64,000 nt of DNA from positions 30,042 through 94,041 of the forward strand of contig UQHR01000004.1 in assembly GCA_900540905.1 (NCBI GenBank), read 5' to 3'. The stretch comes from an uncultured Collinsella sp. (GTDB lineage: Bacteria; Actinomycetota; Coriobacteriia; Coriobacteriales; Coriobacteriaceae). The position numbers and the translations under genes are program-made. Position 1 is the first letter of the stretch; every line of letters starts with the position of its first letter. A model generated the notes under the pieces. That model was not told where the DNA came from, ran no database searches, and was given only the letters and a program-made list of their open reading frames with translations. Shown here one piece after another: positions 41,282 through 50,052 of the stretch.

Positions 41282-43189
41282 TTACTGTTGCTTGGGCATC
41301 AGCGGATTCTCGCGCGTGAGGAGGTTCATGAACTCCTCGCCCGTGATGGTCTCCTTCTTATACAGATAACGAGCCAGCTCGTGGAGCTTAAACTTGTTCT
41401 CCTTCAGAATCTGCAAAGCGCGGTCGTGCGCATCCTCGATCAGCTTGGCGACAATCGCGTCCACACGCTCGGCCGTACCGGGGGCGCAGGTGAGCGACGT
41501 GTCCTGATTGAGATACGCGTTCTGCACGGTACCGAGCGCCATCATGCCAAACTCGTCGGACATACCAAAGCGCGTCACCATATTACGGGCGAGCTTGGTG
41601 GCCTGCTCGATATCGTTGGCGGCGCCGGTCGTCATCTCGCCAAAGATGAGCTCCTCGGCCGCGCGACCACCGCAGTAGACGGCGAGCTTATCCAGGACCT
41701 CCTGGCGCGTGGTCAGGAAGCGCTCGTCCTCCTCGACCTGCATGGTGTAGCCCAGGGCACCGCTCGTGCGCGGAACGATGGTGATCTTCGTGACCGGCGC
41801 AGAGCCCTTCTGGCGAGCGGCAACGATGGCATGGCCGATCTCGTGATAAGAAACGACCTGCTTCTCGTGGTCGGACAGCACCGTGGACTTACGCTGTTGG
41901 CCGGCAATGACGACCTCCACCGACTCCTCGAAGTCGTCCTGGGTTGCACGCTTGCGACCCTCGCGAACGGCGCGCAGGGCGCCCTCATTGATGATATTGG
42001 CCAGGTCGGCGCCCGAGGCACCGGGCGTGGCGCGGGCAATCGCGGTCAGATCGATCGGCGGCTCGGTCTTCACGCTCTTAGCATGCAGCTCAAGAATGTT
42101 CTTACGGCCGGTCAGATCGGGCAACTCGACGGGGATGCGGCGGTCAAAACGACCGGGGCGCAGTAGAGCGGGATCGAGACTGTCGGGGCGGTTGGTTGCG
42201 GCAAGGACAACGATACCCTTGTGGTTATCGAAGCCATCCATCTCGGTCAGCAACTGATTGAGCGTCTGCTCGCGCTCGTCGTTGCCGCTAAAGCCGCCGC
42301 CATCGCGCTTCTTACCGATGGTATCGATCTCATCGATAAAGACGATACACGGGGCCTTTTCCTTGGCCTGCTTAAACAGGTCACGAACCTTTGCAGCGCC
42401 GCGACCAACAAACATCTCAACGAACTCAGAGCCCGAAATGCTAAAGAACGGAACACCGGCCTCGCCGGCAACAGCCTTGGCAAGCAGGGTCTTACCGGTA
42501 CCCGGAGGGCCAACAAGGAGAGCACCGCGCGGCAGCTTGGCGCCGATCTCCTCGTAGCGCTGCGGCTTCTCCAGAAAGTCGACGACCTCCTTGAGAGACT
42601 CCTTGGCCTCTTCCTGGCCGGCGACGTCCTTAAAGGTCACGCCCACGTCCTTGGAGGCGATCACGCGCGCGCCGGACTTACCCAGTCCGCCGCCGCCAAA
42701 ACCGCCGCCGCCAAAGTTCATCGACGGGCCGTCATCACCCATGGCCTTCTTCATGCGGCGGTTGAGCCACCAGCCAATCAGGAAGAAAATCGCCATGGGA
42801 AGAATGAGGGTGAGCAGGTAGTAGGTCATCAGACCCGAGTTCTTATCGGGAACGACCGACTCAAGCGAGGCGCCAGATTCAAGCACGCGATCGGTAAAAC
42901 CCGCATCATTCGGCACACCGGTCGTCTTGTAGGCGATGTTCTCGTCCTCGCCCTTCTTGGTGTAATAAATCGTGTAATCGTCCGTGTTGTACTCGACCTT
43001 GTCGACGCTCTTCTTATCGAGCGCTTTGACAAACGTCGAATAATCGGTCTTCGTAATCTGCTGCGTGTGACCGATGTTGGGGAACAGAACGGTCGAGAGC
43101 ACGAGGTAGACGACGAAGGCGATGAGCACGTAGAGGATCATATTCCGTCTACGTTTGTTGTCATCCATCTCCATCTGCTTGAACTCCAT
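41282..43189 (-). CDS. ftsH: ATP-dependent zinc metalloprotease FtsH
   Basis: Membrane-bound AAA+ protease for misfolded and regulatory proteins. 635 residues. Two membrane helices (about 18-36 and 122-142) flank an extracytoplasmic region. The AAA domain has Walker A VGPPGTGKTLLAKA, Walker B CIVFIDEIDTIGKK and the second region of homology NRPDSLDPALLRPGRFDR. The protease site is HEIGHAIVA, with the third zinc ligand in TTGAANDIEQATKLAR. Start uncertain between 43189, 43174 and 43168; none has a clear Shine-Dalgarno sequence. In many Gram-positive genomes ftsH follows tilS and hpt; neither is here. Confidence 0.95.
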   Translation of the reverse strand: MEFKQMEMDDNKRRRNMILYVLIAFVVYLVLSTVLFPNIGHTQQITKTDYSTFVKALDKKSVDKVEYNTDDYTIYYTKKGEDENIAYKTTGVPNDAGFTDRVLESGASLESVVPDKNSGLMTYYLLTLILPMAIFFLIGWWLNRRMKKAMGDDGPSMNFGGGGFGGGGLGKSGARVIASKDVGVTFKDVAGQEEAKESLKEVVDFLEKPQRYEEIGAKLPRGALLVGPPGTGKTLLAKAVAGEAGVPFFSISGSEFVEMFVGRGAAKVRDLFKQAKEKAPCIVFIDEIDTIGKKRDGGGFSGNDEREQTLNQLLTEMDGFDNHKGIVVLAATNRPDSLDPALLRPGRFDRRIPVELPDLTGRKNILELHAKSVKTEPPIDLTAIARATPGASGADLANIINEGALRAVREGRKRATQDDFEESVEVVIAGQQRKSTVLSDHEKQVVSYHEIGHAIVAARQKGSAPVTKITIVPRTSGALGYTMQVEEDERFLTTRQEVLDKLAVYCGGRAAEELIFGEMTTGAANDIEQATKLARNMVTRFGMSDEFGMMALGTVQNAYLNQDTSLTCAPGTAERVDAIVAKLIEDAHDRALQILKENKFKLHELARYLYKKETITGEEFMNLLTRENPLMPKQQ

Positions 43190-43266
43190 CTACTGGGGTT
43201 GATAATAATTTCTAGAATACCCAACCCGGACGGCGATAAACCGACGCCGGGCACGAAAGGACAGAG

Positions 43267-43514
43267 ATGGCATCACTGTAAGTCGGCAAGGTTCAAATCT
43301 ATACAGGCGACGGCAAGGGCAAGACGACGGCTGCTTTGGGGCGCGAGAGGATGTCGAGGAACTGATTGCGATAAAGCCCGCCACCACGGAGCTCGCGCTC
43401 CCCGGCCGCGGCTTGCTACCCCTCGCCGACCTTGCCGACCTAGTAACCGAAATGCGCCCCGTCAAACACTACTTCGATGAAGGTCTCCTAGCCCGCCAAG
43501 GCATCGAATACTAA
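43267..43514 (+). pseudogene. cob(I)alamin adenosyltransferase (CobO/BtuR) remnant with internal deletion
   Basis: The plus strand encodes an N-terminal piece, VGKVQIYTGDGKGKTTAALG, which is the BtuR P-loop, preceded by an in-frame stop (43279-43281). It jumps two bases out of frame into EELIAIKPATTELALPGRG, then ADLVTEMRPVKHYFDEG and ending ARQGIEY, which is the BtuR C-terminus. About 100 central residues are missing. Clearly a decayed gene; B12 adenosylation, if present, must be encoded elsewhere. Confidence 0.82.
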
Positions 43515-43545
43515 TTGATTCGTTTTCCGCCAACACCTAAAGTTC

Positions 43546-43622
43546 ATAAGGAAGTTGCGGTGGAATAGTACTTGTTTGACGGTCCGCAAGGATTTTTCAG
43601 GAACTATTTCACCGCAACTTAT
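43546..43622. repeat. Imperfect inverted repeat, AAGTTGCG...CGCAACTT family, copy B
   Basis: The ends AAGTTGCGGTGGAATAGT and CTATTTCACCGCAACTT are inverted; the right 19 bases equal those of copy A (9650-9722). The central 35 bases differ. Lies between the cobO relic and the MATE gene's 3' end. Confidence 0.7.
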
Positions 43623-43643
43623 CAGGGGTATCCGACGGATGAG

Positions 43644-44993
43644 CTAGGCGGTGGCGCGGCCTAGCCAGTTGCCGCTGTGGTGGTAGATGGTGAACATGGT
43701 TGCGGTGATGAGCCAGGTTACGGGGTAGACCAGCAGTAGATGCTCAAGCGACGGATCGAAGGGCATGATTGCAAACACCCAGATCACCCTCAAGACAACG
43801 GTGCCAAAGATGGTGAGCATCATAGGCTGCAAGCTCACGCCGGCGCCGCGAATGGAGCCCGACGCGTTCTCGATAATCGAGAAGATCGCGTAGAACGGCG
43901 CGATGAAATGAAGAATCGTCGTGGTGTACGCCGAAATCGAAGCATCGTCGACAAACAGACGCGACAACGGACCCGAGAACACCAGCAGCACGGCAGACAG
44001 GCCACCAATGAGCATAAACGACAGCACGAGCGACGTATGGTAGCCCTTGCGCATGCGCTCGTAGTTGCGCGCGCCAAAGTTCTGTGCCGAGAACGTGGTG
44101 ATCGACACGCCGAGCGCCTCGGTAACCATCCAGATAATGCCATCCAGGCGCCCAGATAGACCCCAAGCAGTCGTGACATCGGCGCCAAACGAATTAACCG
44201 ACACCTGGATCAACACGTTCGAGATCGAATAGGCAGCCGATTGAAAACCGAGTGGCAGACCACACGAGATCATACTCTTGCAAATACCGCGATCGATGCC
44301 GAGCCTAGACAGCGAAAGACGCCATGCACCCGGAGCGCGCATCATGCGCAACACGATCATCGTTGCATTGGAGCAAATGGTCAGCGCCACTGCGATGCCA
44401 CAGCCCAGCGCCTCCATATGCAACACAGCGACAAAGATGATATCCAGCACCACGTTAACCAGGCAGCCAGAGGCAATGATCACGGCGGGCCCGCGTGTGT
44501 CGCCCACGGCACGCAGCAGTGCGGTTCCCATATTAAGCAGCAGTGCCGCAACCATCGCGGCAAAATAACAGCGAGCATAGGCCACGCCCTCGGCCAATAG
44601 TTCATGCGGCGTGTTCATAAGCACCAGCATGGGCTCAACGAACACTATGCCAAGAATCGAGAAAACGATACCGCCCACCAGCGCAAGCGTCATGGCCGTA
44701 TGGACCGAACGGCTCAGACGCTCATCATCGTGCTGGCCAAAAAACTGACCCGTGATAACGGCACAACCAGCGCCAACGCCAACGCAAAAGCCAATGCAGA
44801 GCTCGGTGAGGACCATCGTGGCTTGAATGCCGCCCAGCGCGAGCTTGCCGCCAAACTGACCGACAATATAGGTACCGATAAGCGTGTAGGCCTGCTGAAA
44901 AAACGAACTAAAAAAGATGGGAACGCACAGCGAAAGCAGCTGCTGCCAAATAACACCCTGCGTTACATCGATAGCCGTAGATTTCTTAGCCAC
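43644..44993 (-). CDS. MATE family efflux transporter
   Basis: 449-residue multidrug/toxin extrusion-type exporter with 12 predicted membrane segments in two homologous halves. The first half begins WQQLLSLCVPIFFSSFFQQAYTLIGTYIVG, the second with CGLPLGFQSAAYSISNVLIQ. Family loops GQFFGQHDDERL and SAQNFGARNYERM match. Closest by eye to the DinF/NorM-like group in Gram-positive gut bacteria. The GTG start at 44993 has GGGAGG upstream, whereas the longer frame begins with TTG and no site. Substrate unknown. Confidence 0.9.
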   Translation of the reverse strand: MAKKSTAIDVTQGVIWQQLLSLCVPIFFSSFFQQAYTLIGTYIVGQFGGKLALGGIQATMVLTELCIGFCVGVGAGCAVITGQFFGQHDDERLSRSVHTAMTLALVGGIVFSILGIVFVEPMLVLMNTPHELLAEGVAYARCYFAAMVAALLLNMGTALLRAVGDTRGPAVIIASGCLVNVVLDIIFVAVLHMEALGCGIAVALTICSNATMIVLRMMRAPGAWRLSLSRLGIDRGICKSMISCGLPLGFQSAAYSISNVLIQVSVNSFGADVTTAWGLSGRLDGIIWMVTEALGVSITTFSAQNFGARNYERMRKGYHTSLVLSFMLIGGLSAVLLVFSGPLSRLFVDDASISAYTTTILHFIAPFYAIFSIIENASGSIRGAGVSLQPMMLTIFGTVVLRVIWVFAIMPFDPSLEHLLLVYPVTWLITATMFTIYHHSGNWLGRATA

Positions 44994-45118
44994 ACGCCCT
45001 CCCCACACGCATACGTCAAACAACAAAACAGCAATTTAAAACCAAAGCCAAAACCAGCTTAGCACCGACTGGCGGCGACCGAAACACCCCGAATTAGAGC
45101 GCGGTGCGAAATATCTGC

Positions 45119-46033
45119 CTAGTGATACAAACCCGGCTGGTAGTGATACTCATTGCTCACGTGCGGGCACAGCTGCCAAAAGGCGACGGCGCTCGCCGCG
45201 GCCACGTTGAGCGAATCGACCCCGTGCGCCATCGGAATGCGCACGGCGCGGTCACAGCCCTCAATGGTCTTGGCTCCCAGGCCGGCACCCTCGGTACCCA
45301 TAAAGATCGCCAGGCGATCAATCTCCTGCAGCACGGGATCGTCCAACGACACCGAATCATCCGTCAACGCCATGGCGGAACACGAAAAGCCGGCATCGTG
45401 CAGCGCCGCCAGCCCATCATGCGGCCATACGCGCGCCCCACTGCCAATACGCGTCCACGGCACCTGAAACACGGTGCCCATGCTCACGCGGGCCGAGCGA
45501 CGATACAGCGGGTCACAGCACGTAGGACTCACCAAAATGCCATCGACGTTCAGCGCAGCCGCCGAGCGGAAAATCGCGCCGACGTTGGTGTGGTCGACAA
45601 TGCCCTCGAGCACGCACACGCGCACCGGGCGCTCCCCCGCCGCCTCGACGACGCCGCCCAAGAACTCGGCTACCGGAATCTGACGCGGGCGACGGAACGC
45701 CGCGAGCGCACCGCGCGTCACGTTAAAGCCCGTCAGCTGCTCCATAAGCTCCATCGAGGCCACGAACACGGGAACCGGGCCCGCACCTTCGCGTACCGCT
45801 AGGCGCTCAAACAGCGGCATCATCTGGTCGAGCCAGCGTTCGCCCAAAAGAAAGCTCACCGGCTCGTATCCGGCGCGCACTGCACGCTCGATGACCTTGG
45901 CACTCTCGGCGATAAAAATGCCCTTCTGCGGCTCCAGCAGGCAGCGAAGCTCACGCTCGGTCAGTCGCACGTAGGCATCGAGCCGCTCGTCCTCGAGCGA
46001 ATCGATTCGCAGCACCTCAACGGCATCAGTCAT
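45119..46033 (-). CDS. TrmH/SpoU family RNA 2'-O-methyltransferase
   Basis: 304-residue SPOUT methyltransferase. The N-terminal part (about 1-120) is a substrate-binding domain with ERELRCLLEPQKGIFIAES. The knotted C-terminal domain has motif 1 EGIVDHTNVGAIFRSAAALNVD, motif 2 FMGTEGAGLGAKT and motif 3 RIPMAHGVDSLNVAAASAVAFWQL. The target may be tRNA Gm18 or an rRNA site; not decidable here. Stands alone between the MATE gene and folA-thyA, with a weak ribosome site. Confidence 0.9.
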   Translation of the reverse strand: MTDAVEVLRIDSLEDERLDAYVRLTERELRCLLEPQKGIFIAESAKVIERAVRAGYEPVSFLLGERWLDQMMPLFERLAVREGAGPVPVFVASMELMEQLTGFNVTRGALAAFRRPRQIPVAEFLGGVVEAAGERPVRVCVLEGIVDHTNVGAIFRSAAALNVDGILVSPTCCDPLYRRSARVSMGTVFQVPWTRIGSGARVWPHDGLAALHDAGFSCSAMALTDDSVSLDDPVLQEIDRLAIFMGTEGAGLGAKTIEGCDRAVRIPMAHGVDSLNVAAASAVAFWQLCPHVSNEYHYQPGLYH

Positions 46034-46142
46034 AGCAGCCTGCCCGCACCTTTCTTTACAGCAGATCTATACCAAACGAGGCGACGCTAAGCGCCGCCCC
46101 ATGCATTCAAATAACCCGATGATACCGTTCACGCCAGACGAT

Positions 46143-46661
46143 TTACGCCTCAACGCGACGATACGTCACGAACTCATAATCGAGACCCTCGTCACCCTCG
46201 CCCGCGGCAATCGTGGCAACACCGCCACGCCTCGCAATCTCCCACGCGGGATCGGCATCCAGATCGGGAAAGTACGTATCCACGTCATGCACGCAATGGT
46301 TATGCGTAACCTCGGCCTCGACGCAATACGGCAAGAACTGTCGATACACCTCGCCGCCGCCGATCACCCACGCAACGGGTTCATCGGCTACCGCGACGAG
46401 CGCTTCGTCAACGCCATGCACCACGTCGACGCCCTCGGCAGCAAAGCTCTCGTCGCGGGTGAGCACGATATTACGGCGATTCTTGAGAGGACGCCCGCCG
46501 GGAAAACTCAACAGCGTCTTGCGCCCCATAATGACCGGGCAACCCTTGGTGCATGCCACAAAATGACGCATGTCGGCACGGTTGGACACGACCATGTCGC
46601 CCTCGCACCCAATACCCCAGTCATCGCACACGGCGACAATGGCAGAAAGCTTACACGTCAT
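46143..46661 (-). CDS. folA: Dihydrofolate reductase
   Basis: Reduces dihydrofolate to tetrahydrofolate. 172 residues. LSAIVAVCDDWGIGCEGDM is the N-terminal strand and Met20-type loop. NRADMRHF has the catalytic acid. PVIMGRKTLLSFPGGRPL is the NADPH site and WVIGGGEVYRQFLPY the second nucleotide loop. Start 46661 (ATG) is preferred over a GTG at 46670. It follows thyA by nine bases; the pair restores the folate used in dTMP synthesis. Confidence 0.94.
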   Translation of the reverse strand: MTCKLSAIVAVCDDWGIGCEGDMVVSNRADMRHFVACTKGCPVIMGRKTLLSFPGGRPLKNRRNIVLTRDESFAAEGVDVVHGVDEALVAVADEPVAWVIGGGEVYRQFLPYCVEAEVTHNHCVHDVDTYFPDLDADPAWEIARRGGVATIAAGEGDEGLDYEFVTYRRVEA

Positions 46662-46670
46662 GCGCGTCAC

Positions 46671-47519
46671 CTACACCGCAATGGGGATGTTCTTGACCTG
46701 AGGGCCGTGCTCATAGCCCTCGACGATCAGGTCATCGGTCGTAAACGCATAGAAGTCATGCACATCGGGGTTGAGCGTTACCTTGGGTGCCGCAAACTGC
46801 GGACGCTCGATAAGCTCGCGGACGATATCGACATGACGGTCGTAAATGTGGGCATCGGCAATCACATGCAGCAGCTCACCGGGGATCATATCGACCGACT
46901 GCGCGACCATCATCAGCAAGATGGCGTACTGGCACACATTCCAGTTGTTCGCGGCCAAAATGTCCTGGCTGCGCTGGTTGAGAATCATGTTGAGTGTGGG
47001 CTTATCGTCCTGCGGGCGCTGCGTGACGTTATAGGTCACGCTGTAGGCGCACGGATACAGGTGCATCTCGGACAGGTCGCTAAACACATAGGTGTTCGTC
47101 ATAATGCGGCGGCTGTACGGCGTGTGCTTAAGATCGTACAGCACGCGGTCCATCTGGTCGAAATCGCCCTCGGCATAATGGCTCTTCTGGCCAATCTGAT
47201 ACCCGTAGGCCTTGCCGATGGAGCCGGTCTCGTCGGCCCACTCGTCCCAAATATGGCTGTTGAGGTCATGGACGTTATTGGACTTCTTTTGATAGATCCA
47301 CAGAATCTCGTCCATCGCAGACTTAAGCGCCGTGCGGCGCAGGGTAAGCGCGGGGAACTCCTCGCGCAGGTCGTAGCGCGCCGTGACGCCAAAGTTTTTA
47401 ATGGTATAGGCAGGGGTGCCATCCTCCCACACCGGACGGACCTTTTGGCCCTCGGTGGTGGTGCCATGGTCCAGAATATCGCGGCACATGGTTACAAACT
47501 GTTGATCAGCCTTGCTCAT
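46671..47519 (-). CDS. thyA: Thymidylate synthase
   Basis: Makes dTMP from dUMP with methylene-tetrahydrofolate. 282 residues. The active-site cysteine is in MHLYPCAYSVTYNVTQ. NQRSQDILAANNWNVCQYA binds dUMP (Arg, Ser, Asp, Asn), and HVIADAHIYDRHVD holds the His/Tyr pair. Start 47519 has AGGAGG four bases upstream; sequence beyond it in frame is the intergenic region and is not coding. Divergent from the DUF134-NifX gene, sharing a 166-base intergenic region with two palindromes. Confidence 0.95.
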   Translation of the reverse strand: MSKADQQFVTMCRDILDHGTTTEGQKVRPVWEDGTPAYTIKNFGVTARYDLREEFPALTLRRTALKSAMDEILWIYQKKSNNVHDLNSHIWDEWADETGSIGKAYGYQIGQKSHYAEGDFDQMDRVLYDLKHTPYSRRIMTNTYVFSDLSEMHLYPCAYSVTYNVTQRPQDDKPTLNMILNQRSQDILAANNWNVCQYAILLMMVAQSVDMIPGELLHVIADAHIYDRHVDIVRELIERPQFAAPKVTLNPDVHDFYAFTTDDLIVEGYEHGPQVKNIPIAV

Positions 47520-47604
47520 TGACCCTCCTGTCAGTCGCCTACAAGCGAGATTCATTGTAGCCCAGGCGCACGCAGCCCCACAGCCCAAACATAAGCCCTC
47601 ATTT

Positions 47605-47620
47605 TCTGACATATGCCAGA
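47605..47620. promoter_or_regulatory. Palindromic site 1 upstream of the DUF134-NifX gene
   Basis: TCTGACATATGCCAGA, an inverted repeat with one mismatch. The same core occurs at 47659-47673. Centres are 53 bases apart, about five helical turns, which suits co-operative binding. Confidence 0.5.
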
Positions 47621-47658
47621 AATTCATTGCGCAAATCTGAACGTTCGCTATTCTATTG

Positions 47659-47673
47659 TTGACATATGTCAGA
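47659..47673. promoter_or_regulatory. Palindromic site 2 upstream of the DUF134-NifX gene
   Basis: TTGACATATGTCAGA, with the perfect 12-bp palindrome TGACATATGTCA. It ends 12 bases before the start codon and covers the ribosome site region, so bound protein would block expression. Probably autoregulated by the HTH domain of the gene, by inference. Confidence 0.5.
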
Positions 47674-47685
47674 TTTGGAGTGTGC

Positions 47686-48450
47686 ATGGCAGGAAGACGC
47701 GAAAAACTGCGCCGCGTCGGGATCATCCCCGAATACCGCGGCTTTACCCCCGATGGCCTGGCCAGCGGTGATGCCATCGACATGACCGTCGACCAGCTTG
47801 AGGTGCTGCGCCTGTGCGACCTGGAGGGTCTCAACCAAGAGGCGGTCGCCCAGCAGATGGGCATCGCCCGCGCAACGGTGGCGGCCATTTGCAGCCGCGC
47901 GCATCGCAAGGTGGCCGATGCGCTGGTCAACGGACGGGCGCTCGTTATCGAGGGCGGCAATATCGCATACTCCCCCATCACCACGACAACGGCCGCATGG
48001 CCAGCAAAGGAGGTCGACACCATGAGGGTGGCAACGACGTACGACAACGGCAACATCTTTATGCACTTTGGCCGCAGCGAGCAGTTCAAAATCTACGACA
48101 TCCAGGATGGCAAGGTGCTCAACGAGCAGGTCGTAGGCACCGGCGGCACCGGCCACGGCGCCTTGGCGGGCCTGCTTGCCAACGGTGGCGTTGACACGCT
48201 CATTTGCGGCGGTATCGGCGGCGGCGCTATCAACGCGCTTGCCCAAGCCGGCATCACGGTCTATGCGGGCGCCCAGGGCAGCTGCGATGCCTGCGTCGAG
48301 GCCCTCGTTGCCGGCACGCTCGCACAGAACGGCGAGGCCACCTGCGACTGCCATGGACATGATCACGAGCACATCCACGAGCATGGCGAGTCCTGCGGCT
48401 GCCACGGTCACCACGACCATGACGGGCACGAAGGCTGCGGCTGCCACTAG
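47686..48450 (+). CDS. DUF134 HTH - NifX/NifB-type cofactor domain fusion with His/Cys-rich tail
   Basis: 254 residues. Residues about 1-95 are DUF134: GRREKLRRVGIIPEYRGFTP and an HTH EGLNQEAVAQQMGIARATVAAICSRAHRKVADAL. Residues about 115-215 are a dinitrogenase iron-molybdenum cofactor (NifX/NafY) domain: ATTYDNGNIFMHFGRSEQFKIYD and GGIGGGAINALAQAGITVYAGAQG. The last 40 residues are rich in His, Cys and Asp (CDCHGHDHEHIHEHGES), a probable metal-binding tail. Function unknown; a metal- or cluster-sensing regulator is a reasonable guess. No nif genes nearby. Start 47686 has TTGGAG five bases before. Confidence 0.85.
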   Translation: MAGRREKLRRVGIIPEYRGFTPDGLASGDAIDMTVDQLEVLRLCDLEGLNQEAVAQQMGIARATVAAICSRAHRKVADALVNGRALVIEGGNIAYSPITTTTAAWPAKEVDTMRVATTYDNGNIFMHFGRSEQFKIYDIQDGKVLNEQVVGTGGTGHGALAGLLANGGVDTLICGGIGGGAINALAQAGITVYAGAQGSCDACVEALVAGTLAQNGEATCDCHGHDHEHIHEHGESCGCHGHHDHDGHEGCGCH

Positions 48451-48506
48451 CGGCAAGCACCTCGTCGAGAACGCGCTTCCACGCGTGCGACAACCAGCGA
48501 ACAAAC

Positions 48507-48546
48507 GGCGAAGGCCGCCTGGAATACCATCCAGGCGGCCTTCGCC
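48507..48546. terminator. Hairpin between DUF134-NifX and ffh 3' ends
   Basis: GGCGAAGGCCGCCTGG-aataccat-CCAGGCGGCCTTCGCC, a perfect 16-bp GC-rich stem between convergent genes. T tracts are poor on both sides (GTTTGTTCG on the minus strand), so termination efficiency is uncertain. Confidence 0.65.
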
Positions 48547-48566
48547 ATACACGACTCAACTAGTCG

Positions 48567-50042
48567 TTACTTCTTGTTGCGCATCTGCGCTTCCATCTGG
48601 CGCAGCAGGTCCATATCGGACTTGGGGCCGCCCGTTCCCAGGCCGCCCATGCCGCCCAGCCCCATGGCATCCAGACCGGGAATATTGGGCATGCGCATCT
48701 TTTTGCCCTTCTTACCCTTCTTGCCCTTCTTGCCGCCGGCCTGCGCCTGATTGGCCATCGTGCGCATGCGGCCCATCATCTTGTTCATCTCGCCCCACTG
48801 CTTCATAAGGCTATTGACCTCGGTGGGGGTCACGCCGGCGCCCTTGGCAATGCGGGCACGGCGCTGACCGTTGATGATGGAGGGACGCAGGCGCTCCTCC
48901 TTGGTCATCGACATGATGATGGCCTCGTTCTTATCGAAGATGCCCTCATCCAGGTTGCCGCCCATCTGGTTGAGCGCACGCTGTCCGCCGGGGAGCATGC
49001 CCAGGATACCCTTCATGCCGCCCATCTTCTTGACGGCCTTCATCTGGTCGAGCATATCGTTCATGGTAAAGCCCTCGCGCAGCATGCGCTCGGCAGCCTC
49101 GAGCTGCTCGGCGTCGGCCGCCTCCTGGGCCTTCTCGATGATACCGACAACATCGCCCATGCCCAAGATTCGCTTGGCCATGCGATCGGGATAGAACGGC
49201 TCCAGCGAATCAGGCTTCTCGCCCATGCTCACGAACTTGATGGGCTTGCCGGTCACCTGACGCACCGAAAGTGCGCCACCGCCACGGGCATCGCCGTCGA
49301 GCTTGGAGATAATCACGCCATCAAAGTCGGTGCGATCGGCGAAGGTCGAGACGACGTTGACGATATCCTGGCCGGTCATGGCATCGACGACCATCAGCAC
49401 CTGGTCGGGCTTGACAGCCTTCTTGATGTCGACGGCCTCCTGCATCATCTGCTCGTCGATCTGAAGACGACCGGCGGTATCGACAATGACCACGTCGCGC
49501 AGATGGTCGACGGCTTCCTGGATGGCACCCTTGGCAATGTCGACCGGGTGCGCGCCATCACCGCGGAAGACCGGCACGCCGATCTCGCCACCGAGCGTGG
49601 CCAGCTGGTCGGCAGCGGCGGGACGGTAGACGTCGCACGCGGCGAGCAGCGGCGAGCGGCCCTGCTTCTTGAGCAGGTAGGCCAGCTTTACGGCCGCCGT
49701 GGTCTTACCGGAGCCCTGCAGGCCCACGAGCATGATGACGTTGGGAATGCGGTTGCTAAAGACGAGCTTGCTCTCGGTTGAGCCGAGCATCTCGGTGAGC
49801 TCGTCGAGCACGATCTTGACGACGTTTTGCGCCGGCGACAGCGACTCCATGACCTCGGCGGTCATGCAGCGCTCCTTGGTCTTGGCGACGAACTCCTTGA
49901 CGACCTTAAAGTTAACGTCGGCCTCGAGCAGCGCCATGCGGATGTCGCGCATGGCCGAAGTAATATCGGCCTCGGTCAGCTTGCCCTTGCCGCGCAGGCG
50001 GTCAAATGTGTCGTTGAGGCGATCGCTCAGGGAATCAAACAC
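48567..50042 (-). CDS. ffh: Signal recognition particle protein Ffh (SRP54)
   Basis: GTPase that binds signal peptides and 4.5S RNA for co-translational targeting. 491 residues. N domain 1-90. The G domain has G1 GLQGSGKTTAAVKLA, DTAGRLQ and KLDGDARGG. The M domain has Met-rich helices and the RNA-binding SGAG-like region GQRRARIAKGAGVTPTEVN. It ends in a Lys/Gly repeat and a Met-Gly-rich tail. It starts ten bases after ftsY. No SRP RNA gene was recognised in the window. Confidence 0.96.
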   Translation of the reverse strand: MFDSLSDRLNDTFDRLRGKGKLTEADITSAMRDIRMALLEADVNFKVVKEFVAKTKERCMTAEVMESLSPAQNVVKIVLDELTEMLGSTESKLVFSNRIPNVIMLVGLQGSGKTTAAVKLAYLLKKQGRSPLLAACDVYRPAAADQLATLGGEIGVPVFRGDGAHPVDIAKGAIQEAVDHLRDVVIVDTAGRLQIDEQMMQEAVDIKKAVKPDQVLMVVDAMTGQDIVNVVSTFADRTDFDGVIISKLDGDARGGGALSVRQVTGKPIKFVSMGEKPDSLEPFYPDRMAKRILGMGDVVGIIEKAQEAADAEQLEAAERMLREGFTMNDMLDQMKAVKKMGGMKGILGMLPGGQRALNQMGGNLDEGIFDKNEAIIMSMTKEERLRPSIINGQRRARIAKGAGVTPTEVNSLMKQWGEMNKMMGRMRTMANQAQAGGKKGKKGKKGKKMRMPNIPGLDAMGLGGMGGLGTGGPKSDMDLLRQMEAQMRNKK

Positions 50043-50052
50043 TAGTCACTCC

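Noticed and set aside
47520..48089. N-terminal extension of the thyA frame across the intergenic region and the DUF134 gene
   Set aside because: Low-complexity translation, no ribosome site, and the real start at 47519 has AGGAGG.
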